Shown here in pieces: positions 35,325 through 45,860 of a stretch of 64,000 nucleotides of DNA. Source of the stretch: Bactrocera neohumeralis (Eukaryota; Arthropoda; Insecta; Diptera; Tephritidae); contig NC_065921.1 of assembly GCF_024586455.1 (NCBI RefSeq), forward strand, positions 46,336,574 through 46,400,573, given 5' to 3'. How positions within the stretch are numbered: position 1 is the first letter of the stretch; the number at the start of each line of letters is the position of its first letter. Under the pieces are notes generated by a model. That model searched no databases. It had not been told where the DNA came from and saw nothing but the letters and a program-made list of their open reading frames with translations. A program made the position numbers and the translations under genes.

Positions 35325-35440
35325 AGCAACGCCACGAAAGTGTCAATAGTGGTGGTAGTGGTAGTAAGCACATAAAAAGTCACAATGTGAACGCAGGTTC
35401 GAATCTCGACGGACTTAGTCTTTAATTTTTGCATTTTAAC
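35325..35440 (+). repeat. tRNA-like (SINE-type) fragment 1
   Basis: Contains a Pol III B-box match GGTTCGAATCT at 35396-35406, preceded by TGTCAATAGTGGTGGTAG, which resembles an A box. It shares GTATATTTCTTNCATGCATAACCAAACCATA and the flanking sequence with fragment 2. No full cloverleaf can be folded, so it is not called a tRNA gene. Confidence 0.45.
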
Positions 35441-35592
35441 ATCGTAATACTATACTAATAAATATTTTTCTTACTAATAGAAATTAAATTTATCACAGCA
35501 ATATACCTAATATACATATACATAATATTGCTGTAATAAATTTAATTTCTATTAGTACGAAAAATATTTATTAGTATAGTATACGATGTTAA
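35437..35592. repeat. Near-perfect hairpin, arms about 66 bp
   Basis: TAACATCGTAATACTATACT (left) pairs with AGTATAGTATACGATGTTA (right), around a loop of about 20 bp. The same AT-rich sequence occurs singly at 34286-34356 and inverted at 40185-40255, in the outer arms of the giant palindrome. Confidence 0.8.
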
Positions 35593-36279
35593 AAGGCATA
35601 CATCTTTCTATCCTATCTTGTGTATCTGCACATGCTTATATGAATGTATGTATACGCATGTGCGCGTTCAGAAATTCAAAGAATTCGCACAAAAAAAAAG
35701 AGAGACGAAAGAAATAAAGTCACAAAAAATAGTTGAGAGTTCGCAAAAATGAAAGACAAACGAGAGAAAAATAATGCGCAAGCATACATAAGCGTACTGT
35801 ACTTATTGATCGCTTTATTTTTGCGTAAAACCTTGGAATTTAGTCATTAAAATCACCACTCAGAAGTCGTTTTATCCGTTGTAAGCGAGCGATTTTCGAA
35901 GAAACATCATTTCTAATATACCACAACACATTATACGAAATGAAGTTCATAAACCTCACGCTGTCAGATAAAACGATATACCTCGTCATCGCGGGTCGAT
36001 TTCCAAAAATTTAAATGAAGACTATCTACAGAAATGATCCTGTAAAGTATAGCCTTAATTTTTCAACGGCCAACGCAGAGTATTTCAACCAAAATATACG
36101 CAAAATAGTTGAGAATTCGCAGAAATGAAAGACAAACGAAAGAAAAAGAAGCATAACTTCAATAATGCACAAGCATACAAACATACATATGCGCAGCAGC
36201 AGCAAGGAAAGAGGTAACAATCGGCGATCCATTGTATATTTCTTTCATGCATAACCAAACCATAATTAGGACAACGCAA

Positions 36280-36375
36280 TACAAGTGTCAATGGTGGTAA
36301 GGGCTTGAAAAGCTACGACGAGCACGTAGGTTCGAATCCCAACAGAATTTATTTTGAATTGAATATGTCACCAAC
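36280..36375 (+). repeat. tRNA-like (SINE-type) fragment 2
   Basis: B-box match GGTTCGAATCC at 36329-36339. Upstream TGTCAATGGTGGTAAGGGC resembles a tRNA A box (TGGCnnAGTGGTTAAGGC). It is related to fragment 1 over about 110 bases. Confidence 0.5.
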
Positions 36376-37649
36376 CAAAAATTGAAACATTGTTCTACAA
36401 AAACAACAACAGCATAAGCATGGCAACATTGTGTTGTTGGTAGAAAAGCCGAGCTGTGCCGAAAGAAACGAGCAAACGATCGCCGATTGTCATCGCTTCG
36501 CTTGCTGCTCGAACATCTTTCCAGACAAGGTTGCTTAGATTCATATTGAGCAAGGTTGAGCAACCTGAATCTATCGCAACCTTTTCCGAACTCGTATAAG
36601 AAGTATAACTTCAAAAATTGAAGCATTGTTCTATAAAAACAACATTTGCCTAAATAGCATAAGCATGGCAAGCCAATATGGCAGCCGAATTGACGAAGCT
36701 CAAATGTAGTAAATTTTACCACAAAGACTATTTCATTCATAAACGTAGGCGCAAATTCCACAAGCGACCTCGCTTCATTCATAAAAACAGACGCCGTAAC
36801 ATCTCCCCGAGCATGCCTTCGCCTACAAGCGTCTTTTCGCGACGATGGCAAAAGCTAAAAATCATAAATTGAACAACTTTCTGATGATTCTTTACAGAAG
36901 GAAGTGACAAAAGTGGCAACATAGCCGTTGTCGATTTACAATATTTGTCTAAAATATTTCTGCGTGACTCACAAAAATCTGCGTCGATATGTATGCAAGC
37001 TCATACAAAAACATACATATTTACGCTAGCTGGTTGGCGACGCTGTTCGAGCAGCAAGGCAAGCGGTAACAATCGGCGATCGTTTGCTAGTTTCTTTCGG
37101 CACAGCTCGGATTTTCTACCAACAACACAATGTTGTGGCGCTTTACCGTCGCGTCAGTGTTTCGACACATTGAAGTGCTGAACACATTGAGCGCGACAAA
37201 TATTAGAATACACACGTTCTTAGGGACACAGTTATTAAGCCAGCTGCACAACTACATAATTGTGTCGCTTGCAGTCTGTCGTGCTCAATTTGTTCAGCAC
37301 TTGACTCTTTGACAAAACGCAAGTTTCGGCCATTGGTTGACCGTGACAACGGAGATACGAAAGAAGCGTGCGATACTTGTTATTATGAATGTAAATATGT
37401 ACATGGCTCGCATTTGCTTTCGTAAACATACAGACAAATGTGCCAAAGGAATAATATATGTACATACATTTGTATATGCCATAGAAATTCTATTGATGCA
37501 AATATGGAAATGATAACGAAATAATGCGAATATGCATATTTCATGAAGGTCATCAATTTTCTTTGAAGAAATGAAGTTCATTTGACACATCTTCGCTTTG
37601 TAATAGACGAAATAAATATAACTTTTTTGAAATAATTAAAAAATAAAAT

Positions 37650-37996
37650 AAATTATTTTTTATCTAATTTTTTACGATTTTGTAAGAAACTAAAATTTTT
37701 ACAATTTTTCTGAAAATAATGGTTCATATGATACAAGATCACGCATATGTGTCTCAGAGAATGCTTCTTTACATTCTTTGTGTGACTTTGCATATTTTTC
37801 TTCAAAGCATTTCTCTTTATTCATTCTCACATGAATTCAGTCGCTTTACATATATTTCTGCCATTGCACATGCTCAATTCTGCTAAATAGCAGCGAGAAT
37901 GGGGAAATTCCGTGTTGTAATCTTATAAGCTCTGTTAGCCGTCCAATCGAACATCATACAGAATTCAATTTGCACCTTCTCTATGTTTTATGCTCT
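37650..37996 (-). repeat. Palindrome inner arm, left (dispersed repeat copy 2)
   Basis: Same family as 2204-2570, minus orientation, starting near 37996 at the loop side with a CAGAGAGCATAAAACATAGAG-type sequence. It contains the CAGAGAATG...CATTCTTTG hairpin. Confidence 0.8.
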
Positions 37997-38572
37997 CTGG
38001 TTCTACTGACTGTGTCTTACCTCTTCTACACTTCAACGACAATACTGCTTCTCTGCTTGTACTGCTTCACTTCTGTTGCAGAATATAGCTTAATGGCTTT
38101 TACTGCTCTTCACTCACGCCGTAAGTTTGTGGCACTTCTCGTTCATCGATAAAGTAATCTTTGAACTTCGTTCTACCGATCGTATCTCTTGTTTGCAAAT
38201 TCTAAATGTAACGTAAAATTCAAAAAATTCCCATGTTCGTGAAAATGCTTTGAAGCCTCTGGTTTTCATAACCAGCTAAGGCGCTTGATTCACAGCAGAT
38301 TACACACAATTATATACAGGTTTTAATCCTTTTTTCATTTAAATATTCACCGAGAAATGTTTTTCAATGTTATTAACGCCACCAGAACATATCATAAGTA
38401 TTTAAGTTTTTCGAATACGTATAAATATATTCCCTAGTCACACTCAACACACTTCGAGTTGCTATTTATTTACAAACACGAAATTTGCTTAAACGTAGCA
38501 TAAATATATACAAATATCTTCACTTTTAACTACACTCGACTTATTTTGCTCAAATGTTCATTCGCGGGTGAG
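37997..38572. other. Loop of the giant palindrome
   Basis: Unpaired sequence. One modest frame (37970-38152) is Ser/Leu/Tyr-rich and unrecognised. No gene is called. Confidence 0.5.
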
Positions 38573-38960
38573 TCAGAGAACTTAAAACATAGAGAAGGTG
38601 CAAATTGAATTCTGTATGATGTTCGATTGGACGGCTAACAGAGCTTATAAGATTGAAGTAAGGAATTCACCATTCTCGCTGCTATTTAGCAGATATGAGC
38701 ACGTTCAATGGCAGAAATATATGTAAAACGACTGAATTCTTGCGAGAATGAGTAAAGAGAAATGCTTTGAAGAAAAATATACAAACTCACTCAAAGAATG
38801 TAAAAAAGCATTCTCTGAGTAACATATGCATGTATTATATGAACCATTGTCACATAAGTATGCGTGATTATTTTGTGTTATAAGAACCATTGTTTTCCGA
38901 AAAATGTTAAAAATTTTATGTTATAAAATTTAACAAAAAATAATTTTCTATAAATTATTA
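38573..38960 (+). repeat. Palindrome inner arm, right (dispersed repeat copy 3)
   Basis: Starts TCAGAGAACTTAAAACATAG and runs outward. It is the mirror of the left inner arm. The two copies face each other 5' to 5' across the 576-bp loop. Confidence 0.8.
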
Positions 38961-40517
38961 TTTCAAGAATGATATTAATTTCGACTATTATGAAATGAAC
39001 TTAAATGTGCTCATATAAACACTTCCATTCATTCCTTCCATTTCTTAAAAAAAATTAATGACCTTCATGAAATATGCATATTCGCATTATTTCGTTATCA
39101 TTTCCATATTTGTACCAATAGAATTTCTATTGTACATATATTATTTCTTTGGCACATTTGTCGGTATGTTTACGAAAGCAAATGCGAGCCACACTTGCGT
39201 TTTGTCAAAGAGTCAAGTGCTGAACAAATTGAGCCCGACAGACTGCAAGCGACATCTGTCAAATATTAAAATACACACGTTCTTATGGACACAGTTATGT
39301 AGTTGTGCAGCTGGCTTAATAACTGTGTCCCTAAGAACGTGTGTTTTCTAATATTTGTTGCGCTCATTGGTTCAGCACTTATGTGATGATAGAAAATCCG
39401 AGCTGTGCCGAAAGAAACTAACAAACGATCGCCGATTGTTACCGCTTCCCTTGCTGCTCGAACAGCGTCGCCAACAAGCTAGCGTAAATATGTATGAAGA
39501 TGTATGAGCGTGCATACATATCGACGCAGATTTTTGCGAGTCACGGAAAAATATTTTAGACAAATATTGTAAATCGACAACGGCTATGTTGCCACTTTTG
39601 TCACTTCTTTCTGTGAAGAATCATCAGAAAGTTGTTCAATTTATGATTTTTAGCTTTTGCCATCGTCGTGAAAAGACGCTTGTTGGCAAAGGCATGCTCG
39701 GGGAGATGTTACGGCGTCTGTTTCTATGAATGAAGCGAGGTTGCTTGTGGAATTTGCGCCTGCGTTTATGAATGAAATTGTTATTGCTGTAAAATTTACT
39801 ACATTTGGGCTTCGCCAATTCGGCTGCCATATTGACTTGCCATGCTTATGCTATTTAGGCAATTGTTGTTTTTGTAGAACAATGTTTCAATTTTTTGTTG
39901 GTGACATATTCACATGTGTACGCATATGTATGTTTGTATGCTTATGCATTAGTTGTTCGGAAGTGTATACAAATATATGTATGTACATATAAATTTATAT
40001 ATGAATGCATGAAAATGCAAATTAATGCGCGCGCATGTAATATACATATGTATGTATGTATTGATAAGTGATAAAATCATGATTTGAATTTCTGAATGCG
40101 CACATGCGTATACATACATACATGCAATCATATGGGTAGATAATAAGATTAATATGATAGACGATATGTTTATATATTGTTGTGATAAATTCAATATCTA
40201 TTACTAAGAAACATAATACAAAAATATTTATTAGTATAGTATATTATGTAAAAATCAAATAAAATTATTGAATATACGAGTCTAAATAGACTGTAAATAG
40301 TACTATGCATGCATTCATACAAAACTATACTCATATCATAATTATTACATGCCAATATGGAAATGCCGACGGCAAAACGCAAAAGCATACATACATATTT
40401 GCATACATCGCGAAAGCAAAAATTGAAGCATGGAAATATCACAACGCTGTTGTTGGGAGTATCATAAGGAGCATACATACATACATGTGTATATTTATGT
40501 CTCTTCATATTCATGAG

Positions 40518-41180
40518 CAGGGATGGGCACCATCACAATCAAACAAGCATCACAAATTGAGATTGTGTTAGTGCGCTTACTGTGGGACCAAGCGTACCAG
40601 CAACCAAAAATAATCAGTCTGCTTGCAGATGTCGAACGAGCAGGTCTAGGTCGCACGAAGCCGCAATGCTACGAATACGTATGTATATACATATGCACAT
40701 TTTTAAGAATATGTGCATAACCATTGAATATAAAATATAATTATTTTTAATTTCAAGCAAGAATAAAATTTAAGTTATTAGTTAATTATTATTATATTAG
40801 TAATCTAATTCATTTAAAAACTTAAAAATAGATTAAATTTGTATATGAAAAGAAAATATAAATCTATATTTGAATTCATCGAATATTTTAAATCTATAAC
40901 GAAACTTCAATAAAGTTAAAGCTATTATAATATGAAATATTATGAATACACATTTCAAGAGGTCAGTTAATTTCAAACAATTATCCGAGTGTCAAAAAAA
41001 AAAAATTCAAATTCCCACTCTGAGTTCATTCTGTAATAAATTTAAGAAGGTCGTCATAATTTATATCAAAATTTGCTACCTTTATTCTAAGCAGGTCTTC
41101 TAAATGTTTGTCTGAAAGCCTTGTTCTATAGGAACTTTTTGACATAACAAGCACTGCGGCTTCGCAGAATTATTCAAAAG
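40518..41180 (-). mobile_element. hAT-family remnant, 3' end
   Basis: CAGGGATGGGCACC at 40518-40531 looks like a hAT terminal inverted repeat. About 500 bp inward, a minus-strand frame encodes the C-terminus of a hAT transposase, which is the correct order for a 3' end. The 5' part is missing. Confidence 0.55.
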
Positions 41181-41205
41181 AAAAAAAATTCAAATTCCCA
41201 CTCTG
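41001..41205. repeat. 22-bp direct repeats flanking the hAT fragment
   Basis: AAAAATTCAAATTCCCACTCTG at 41001-41022 and 41184-41205, identical by eye. Too long for a hAT target duplication (8 bp), so more likely a local duplication or repair scar. Confidence 0.8.
41026..41169 (-). pseudogene. hAT transposase C-terminal fragment
   Basis: Forty-seven codons ending in TGA at 41026: FCEAAVLVMSKSSYRTRLSD, then KHLEDLLRIKVANFDINYDD. The pattern SxRTRLSDxHLEDLLRIK is the end of the hAT dimerisation domain. There is no catalytic part. It is bracketed by a 22-bp direct repeat (41001-41022 and 41184-41205). Confidence 0.75.
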
Positions 41206-41414
41206 TCTGAAACGTTTTTTGGTCTTCCATGTTTATACTCGCATATGTGTTCATTTATATACGGCATACAACTCATGCGCATCAACCTGCTCAGTTCAAC
41301 TTCTGATTGCAGACTGATTTTAACATCGCTTTGTTCCATCGTAAGTGCTCGTTTTACGCTCTTCGCTTGTGCGTGTTAGTGACAATCGGTGTGTGTACGT
41401 ATACGATAGCTTAA

Positions 41415-42443
41415 AGCGCCCATACACGAGCACACAAGTGCGTTCGATCGGTATGTGTGCGCTTGCGGTTTATCGTGTATGGGCTTGTTCGCGTACCGAT
41501 CCATGTTCGCGAAAATGTTTGATTTTTTACGATCGGTGCGCGAGCATGTGTATCGTGTATGGCGTTGTCGGCGCACAAAATCTCATTTCTCTCGTGTCGC
41601 CGAACAGTGAAGATCGCGGACAATGGCAAGTTTTAAGGGCAGAGCCTGCTTTCGAGGCTTCAAAAAATCGATTTTTTTGAGGATTTTTTTGGGAGGGAAA
41701 GAAATAATTGATTCAAGCGAAATTTTTAGGCTTTATAGTTATTTATTTGAACATCTTTCACAAATTTTTTGGATACGAAATCTTTGATATTCTGCCTTTG
41801 GGAAGCAATTGCCCGATGCATCTCGCATGTGCAGTTTTCGGACGGCGGGCAGGATGCAGGTGCAGATGAATTTCTATCGGAAACAAAAAAGTCAAAGAGA
41901 TTCATATTTTTTATTAATTTATCTTCTAGTTAAACTAAGAAAATTCCAAAAAAAAAGTGTAAAATTTAAAATTTTATTAAAAATTGAATAAATAGTGGCT
42001 TTTGATCAAAAAAATTTTACTTTATGCTGTTTAAAAGTATGTTAAAACTTGACTTTTCTTAAAATTTTTTTTAGTTTAAATAGAAGATAATTTTATGCCA
42101 ATGATAATAAACTTTGCCCTAATTCCATACGACGTTTAGTTTTTTTTCTATCCTGTCCGCCAATTAAGAATAATCGTAAAAATTAAAAACCGAGAAATCA
42201 CGCTTCAAAGTTTTTGCTTTTTGCCTAAGCGCTCATACATATAATGTAAGAAAAATAAAAGTTGGAATAACTTATCGAAATACAAAGAAATATATAAAAG
42301 TGCTACTTTAGAAATAAATTCGCCGCTTGCCTGTCGCACATGTTAACTCTCTGAAGAACGAACGCAAAATGGATTTGTGTGCCGTGTATGGGCAAACGAA
42401 TTCACACCGATCGAACGCACTTGTGTGCTCATGTATGGGCTCT
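41415..42443. mobile_element. 1 kb terminal-inverted-repeat element of unknown class
   Basis: Ends are inverted copies of CCCATACACGAGCACACAAG followed by TGCGTTCGATCGG (41415-41455 and 42403-42443). The motif CGTGTATGGGC recurs subterminally at 41474-41484, 41554-41563 (one base shorter) and 42383-42393. The interior is AT-rich without a transposase. I could not define a target duplication, so the superfamily is open. A non-autonomous DNA transposon is the simplest reading. Confidence 0.65.
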
Positions 42444-42504
42444 ATTACGCTCTTTTAGCACCTGCTAAGACTTTGCCCATGCCTGTTCATGAGTATGTGA
42501 GAGA

Positions 42505-42795
42505 GCTGTATTTGTACACATTTTTCGCTGTTAAAAATGGAATATCAAACAACTTATTTTTCTTCGATATTCCCTGATTGCGCATATGTATGTATGTACA
42601 TGTTATGGCATCATAAGCCGAACGTATATTATTTCTCTTCATATTCTCTGTTTGAATATGTGGAGAACTGTTAAAAATGTTAACATTTCACATCGTGAAT
42701 TCTGAAGTTGTGAGGTGAATTCCTTACTCCAATCTTATAAATTGTTCGACATCGAACCTGCACCTTCTCTATGTTTTAAGTTCTCTGGGTGAGTC
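42505..42795 (-). repeat. Solo copy of the R1-like LINE 5' untranslated region
   Basis: The reverse complement matches 23598-23870 and 29387-29660 (landmarks: TTCTCTTCATATTCTCTGTTTG, TGGAGAACTGTTAAAAATG, GCACCTTCTCTA). It begins at 42795 with CAGAGAACTTAAAACATAG and stops before any ORF1 sequence. Confidence 0.75.
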
Positions 42796-43225
42796 CCCAA
42801 AATTTGTAGGAAATAAGTAGACACAGAATTTGTAGTAAGCAAGTATATATTAATTTAGATGTATCTTTATTCACATTCAAAAAGCAACTGTCCAGCTTAT
42901 CCGTTGTCGAGTACGCGTCTAGCATATTCGTCAGGTTGGGGTCGACTATGGCTACTATAGCACGGTTGCATTCTTTCGTATTTATGTAGTTTAAGTTAAA
43001 AATGTAAGTAATAGTTGTTTAGATAGAAATTTAAGTAAATAATAATAAATTTATGTATATTAATATTAATATGTCTGTCCGCTTCGAGTTGTCCGTCCGT
43101 GTACGTCTCCTACGTATATTCCAGAGATCTGCATGCGGTGGCCGCAATTATTGTACACTTAGTCAATACTTCTTGTTTCTGCGACTGAACACTGCATTGA
43201 CTGATAAGTGTGATGCTAAAGAGAA
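42796..43225. other. Non-coding interval
   Basis: No supported gene. Contains TCAGGTTGGGGTCGACTATGG near 42932, of unknown meaning. Confidence 0.45.
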
Positions 43226-43650
43226 AGAAGTGGATGAAAGAACACCAGCGCAAAGCGAGGAGTGCGCATAACATATTGACTTCGGCAAAGAAGTGTTTCA
43301 AGTGTTACGCACGAAACAAGCAGACACTTTGTTTGATTTGTTGCCGAAGGCATAAGACACTGCGTTTAGCTCATTGCCGAAGGCATGACACTTTGAATTG
43401 TTGAATTCTTGATACAGTAAAAAACAGTCAAATAAAGTGTCATGCCTTCGGCAATAAGCTAAACGCAGTGTCTTATGCCTTCGGCAACAAATCAAACAAA
43501 GTGTCTGCTTGTTTCGTGCGTAACACTTGAAACACTTCTTTGCCGAAGTCAATATGTATATGCGAGCTTAAATTGATCGTCAAATGCGGTGGTGGTGTGC
43601 GCTTGCACTGCATGCTTTGCGCTGGCGTTCAGTCATCCACTTCTTTTAAT
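43226..43650. repeat. 425-bp palindrome with TTGCCGAAGGCAT repeats
   Basis: Near-perfect inner arms (43270-43394 and 43431-43557, about 125 bp each, loop about 36 bp) extend outward as a weaker match (GAAGTGGATGA...CACCAGCGCAAAGC with GCTTTGCGCTGGCGTTCAGT...CCACTTC). TTGCCGAAGGCAT or its complement appears four times. It has MITE-like hairpin architecture. Frames here are mirror artefacts. Confidence 0.85.
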
Positions 43651-43696
43651 GTAAGTAGGCTTAAAGTCAGAGAAACAGCAGCGCATGCCGATCTCT

Positions 43697-44653
43697 GGTA
43701 TATACCAAAGTGTTTAGGGTGACGAGTAGAGTTGAAATCCGGATGTCTGTCTGTCCGTCCGTCCGTGCAAGCTGTAACTTGAGTAAAAATTGAGATATCA
43801 TGATGAAACTTGGTACATGTATTTCTTGGCTCCATAAGAAGGTTAAGTTCGAAGATGGGCAAAATCGGCCCACTGCCACGCCCACAAAATGGCGGAAACC
43901 GAAAACCTATAAAGTGTCATAACTAAGACATAAATAAAGATATTAAAGTGAAATTTGGCACAAAGGATCGCATTAGAGAGGAGCATATTTGGATGTAATT
44001 TGTTTGGCAAAGTGGGCGAGACCCCGCTCCCTACTAAGTTTTTTGTACATATCTCGGAAACTACTCTAGCTATGTCAACCAACCTCTATAGAATCGTCTC
44101 CTTCGGGAATTTCCATATACAGTTCCAAAATGGAAGAAATCGGATAATAACCACGCCCACCTCTCATACAAAGGTTATGTTGAAAATCACTAAAAGTGCG
44201 ACTAACAGAACCGACTAACAGAAAACGTCAGAAACACTAAATTCTACGGAAGAAATGGCAGAAGGAAGCTGCACCCAAGCTTTTTTTTAATTTCAAATGA
44301 GCGTGGCGTCGCCCACTTATGGACCAAAAACCATATCTTAGGAAGTACTTCACCGATTTTAATGATTTTCTGTATATAATATTTTCTTAACACCCTGATG
44401 ACATGTACGAAATATGGGTGAAATCGGTTCACAACCACGCCTTCTTCCAATGAAACGCTATTTTGAGTTCCATCTGATGCCTTCTCTGTATAATATATAC
44501 ATTAGGAACCATTGATGATAGCGGAATAAAACTTTACACAAATACGGTATTTGAAAAATATGTAAATGACGGATAATGAAATCTCGATTATCACTTTATC
44601 ATGCGAGAGTATAAAATGTTCGGTGACAGCCGAACTTAGTCCTTCCTTACTTG
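43697..44653 (+). mobile_element. HINE (DINE-1 type), 5'-truncated
   Basis: Colinear with the full copies at 58923 and 61165 from just before the GTCTGTCTGTCCGTCCGTCC tract to the 3' stem-loop TGTTCGGTGACAGCCGAACTTAG and the CCTTCCTTACTTG end. The initial 115 bp are missing. Confidence 0.8.
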
Positions 44654-44657
44654 TTTC

Positions 44658-44757
44658 TATACTCTTTCAACTTGTTGCTACAAAATATAATAATTTTGTT
44701 CGCCTAACGGTTGTAGGTATGATTCAAAACTAATCGAGATAGATTAAGGGTTATATA
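44658..44757 (+). mobile_element. HINE 5'-end fragment
   Basis: TATACTCTTTCAACTTGTTGC to GGTTATATAGAC matches the first 100 bp of the HINE family. It directly follows the 3' end of the previous HINE (head-to-tail) and is cut by the truncated LINE. Confidence 0.7.
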
Positions 44758-45640
44758 GACAAAGTATCCTCTGGGTAGCCAAAAAGCATCCGTTTGAAGG
44801 CAAGTTAAAGTGAGAAGCGAAACATCCTTCCTCGGGGTTGTGCGTTGGGTTTGGGACCTGCCAAATAAACAGCAGTCCTAATGAATAGAGAATCCCCCTT
44901 TGCTCTCGGCCACTGCAAACATATTGAGGTTTCCGATTTAAGGGCAAGCTCCTGGAATGTCCGTTGGGAAAGTGCCGCTGCGCAGCTGGTTGATGTCCTC
45001 GTGAAAATAAAGGCTGACATCACAGCCGTCCAAGAAGTGCGATGGACAGGACAAAGACATAGGCGAGTAGGTCCTTGTGGCATTTACTACAGTGGCCATA
45101 TAAAAGAGCGCAAATTCGGTGTTGAATTCGTGGTGCGACAGAAACTCCGTCGCCGATTACTGTCATTCACCCCGCTGGATGAATGTCTTGCCACAATCCG
45201 CAATAAAGCGAAGTTCTACAACATATCGCTGATTTGCGCCCAAGTCGCGATGGAAGAGAAGAACGATGAAACCAAAGATAACTTCTATGAGCGCTTGGAG
45301 CGCAACCGCCACGACGTCAAAATCGTGCTTAGTGACTTTAACGACAAGGTGAGCAAAGAAAGTAGCTTTGGCATCTTCTAGGATCGGGAAGGGCCTCTCC
45401 AAGCCATCCCATGACAAACGAGGTTTCAGACAAGGAGACTTCCTATCGTTTGGCTTTTTCATTCTATTGCTAGAGAAAATAATACGAAGGAAGGCCTTCA
45501 CTCCGTTGAAAAGATCCGGTTGTAAAGGACCTGATTGCTTTGGGTATCTTAAACTGGCGCAAAATAGCGAATAGAATAAACGAGAAGCAAAACAGTCTAT
45601 AACTCGGGTGTTACCGCGTCTATGCCAGTACAGAAGAAGA
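44758..45640 (+). mobile_element. RTE-like LINE, internally deleted copy
   Basis: Plus-strand copy of the family found at 48680 and 53361. The 5' region (AAAGTATCCTCTGG...) and endonuclease (MNRESPF..., then DLRASSWNVRWESAAAQLVD, IKADITAVQEVRWTGQ, IVLSDFNDKVSKES) run to about 45380. The sequence then jumps to the RT region (TRFQTRRLPIV-like) and ends in a GAAGAAGAAG tail near 45630. Endonuclease C-terminus and most of RT are deleted. Confidence 0.75.
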
Positions 45641-45860
45641 AGTCTTCTTCATTTCAGACAACAATCGGTCTAAAGCCGGATTCATCGTCCGGACAACTTT
45701 TTATTTTCTCTCTAAAATATTTTGTCGGAGAGCGTGCTGAAGTACGGTTCATCGTTCGTTCGGCACATTTTATTTTGACTGCAGTAAACAGCTGATAATC
45801 CGTCATTTGACAGGTGAAAATTTTTTACGAAACAAATAAAAATTCCTTTAAGAGGACAAA

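Larger units (their letters stand above)
34137..40411. repeat. Giant imperfect palindrome (foldback-type inverted repeat), 6.3 kb
   Basis: Three inverted segment pairs are nested around a centre near 38280. Outer: 34137-34628 with 39893-40411. Middle: 36612-37560 with 39057-39912. Inner: 37650-37996 with 38573-38960. The unpaired loop is 37997-38572. The left arm holds an extra block (34629-36360). No transposase-like frame was found; open frames in the arms appear on both arms as mirror copies and are not supported as genes. It could be a foldback element or two head-to-head copies of one long non-coding repeat. Confidence 0.85.

Noticed and set aside
36329..36339. Functional tRNA gene
   Set aside because: B box is good and an A-box-like stretch is present, but no cloverleaf with acceptor and anticodon stems can be drawn. 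Called SINE-like only.
36288..36851. 187-codon minus-strand frame
   Set aside because: It lies in the palindrome arm, has mirror partial copies in the other arm, and shows no recognisable domain. Low-complexity composition.
42505..42795. Promoter of a nearby gene
   Set aside because: The segment is a copy of the LINE 5' untranslated region and no gene follows in either direction.
43629..44450. Open frames on both strands that recur near 58.9-59.8 kb and 61.2-62.0 kb
   Set aside because: They follow the non-coding interior of the HINE repeats ((GTCY)n, CCACGCCCAC motifs) and are duplicated with them. No domain and no codon-usage signal.
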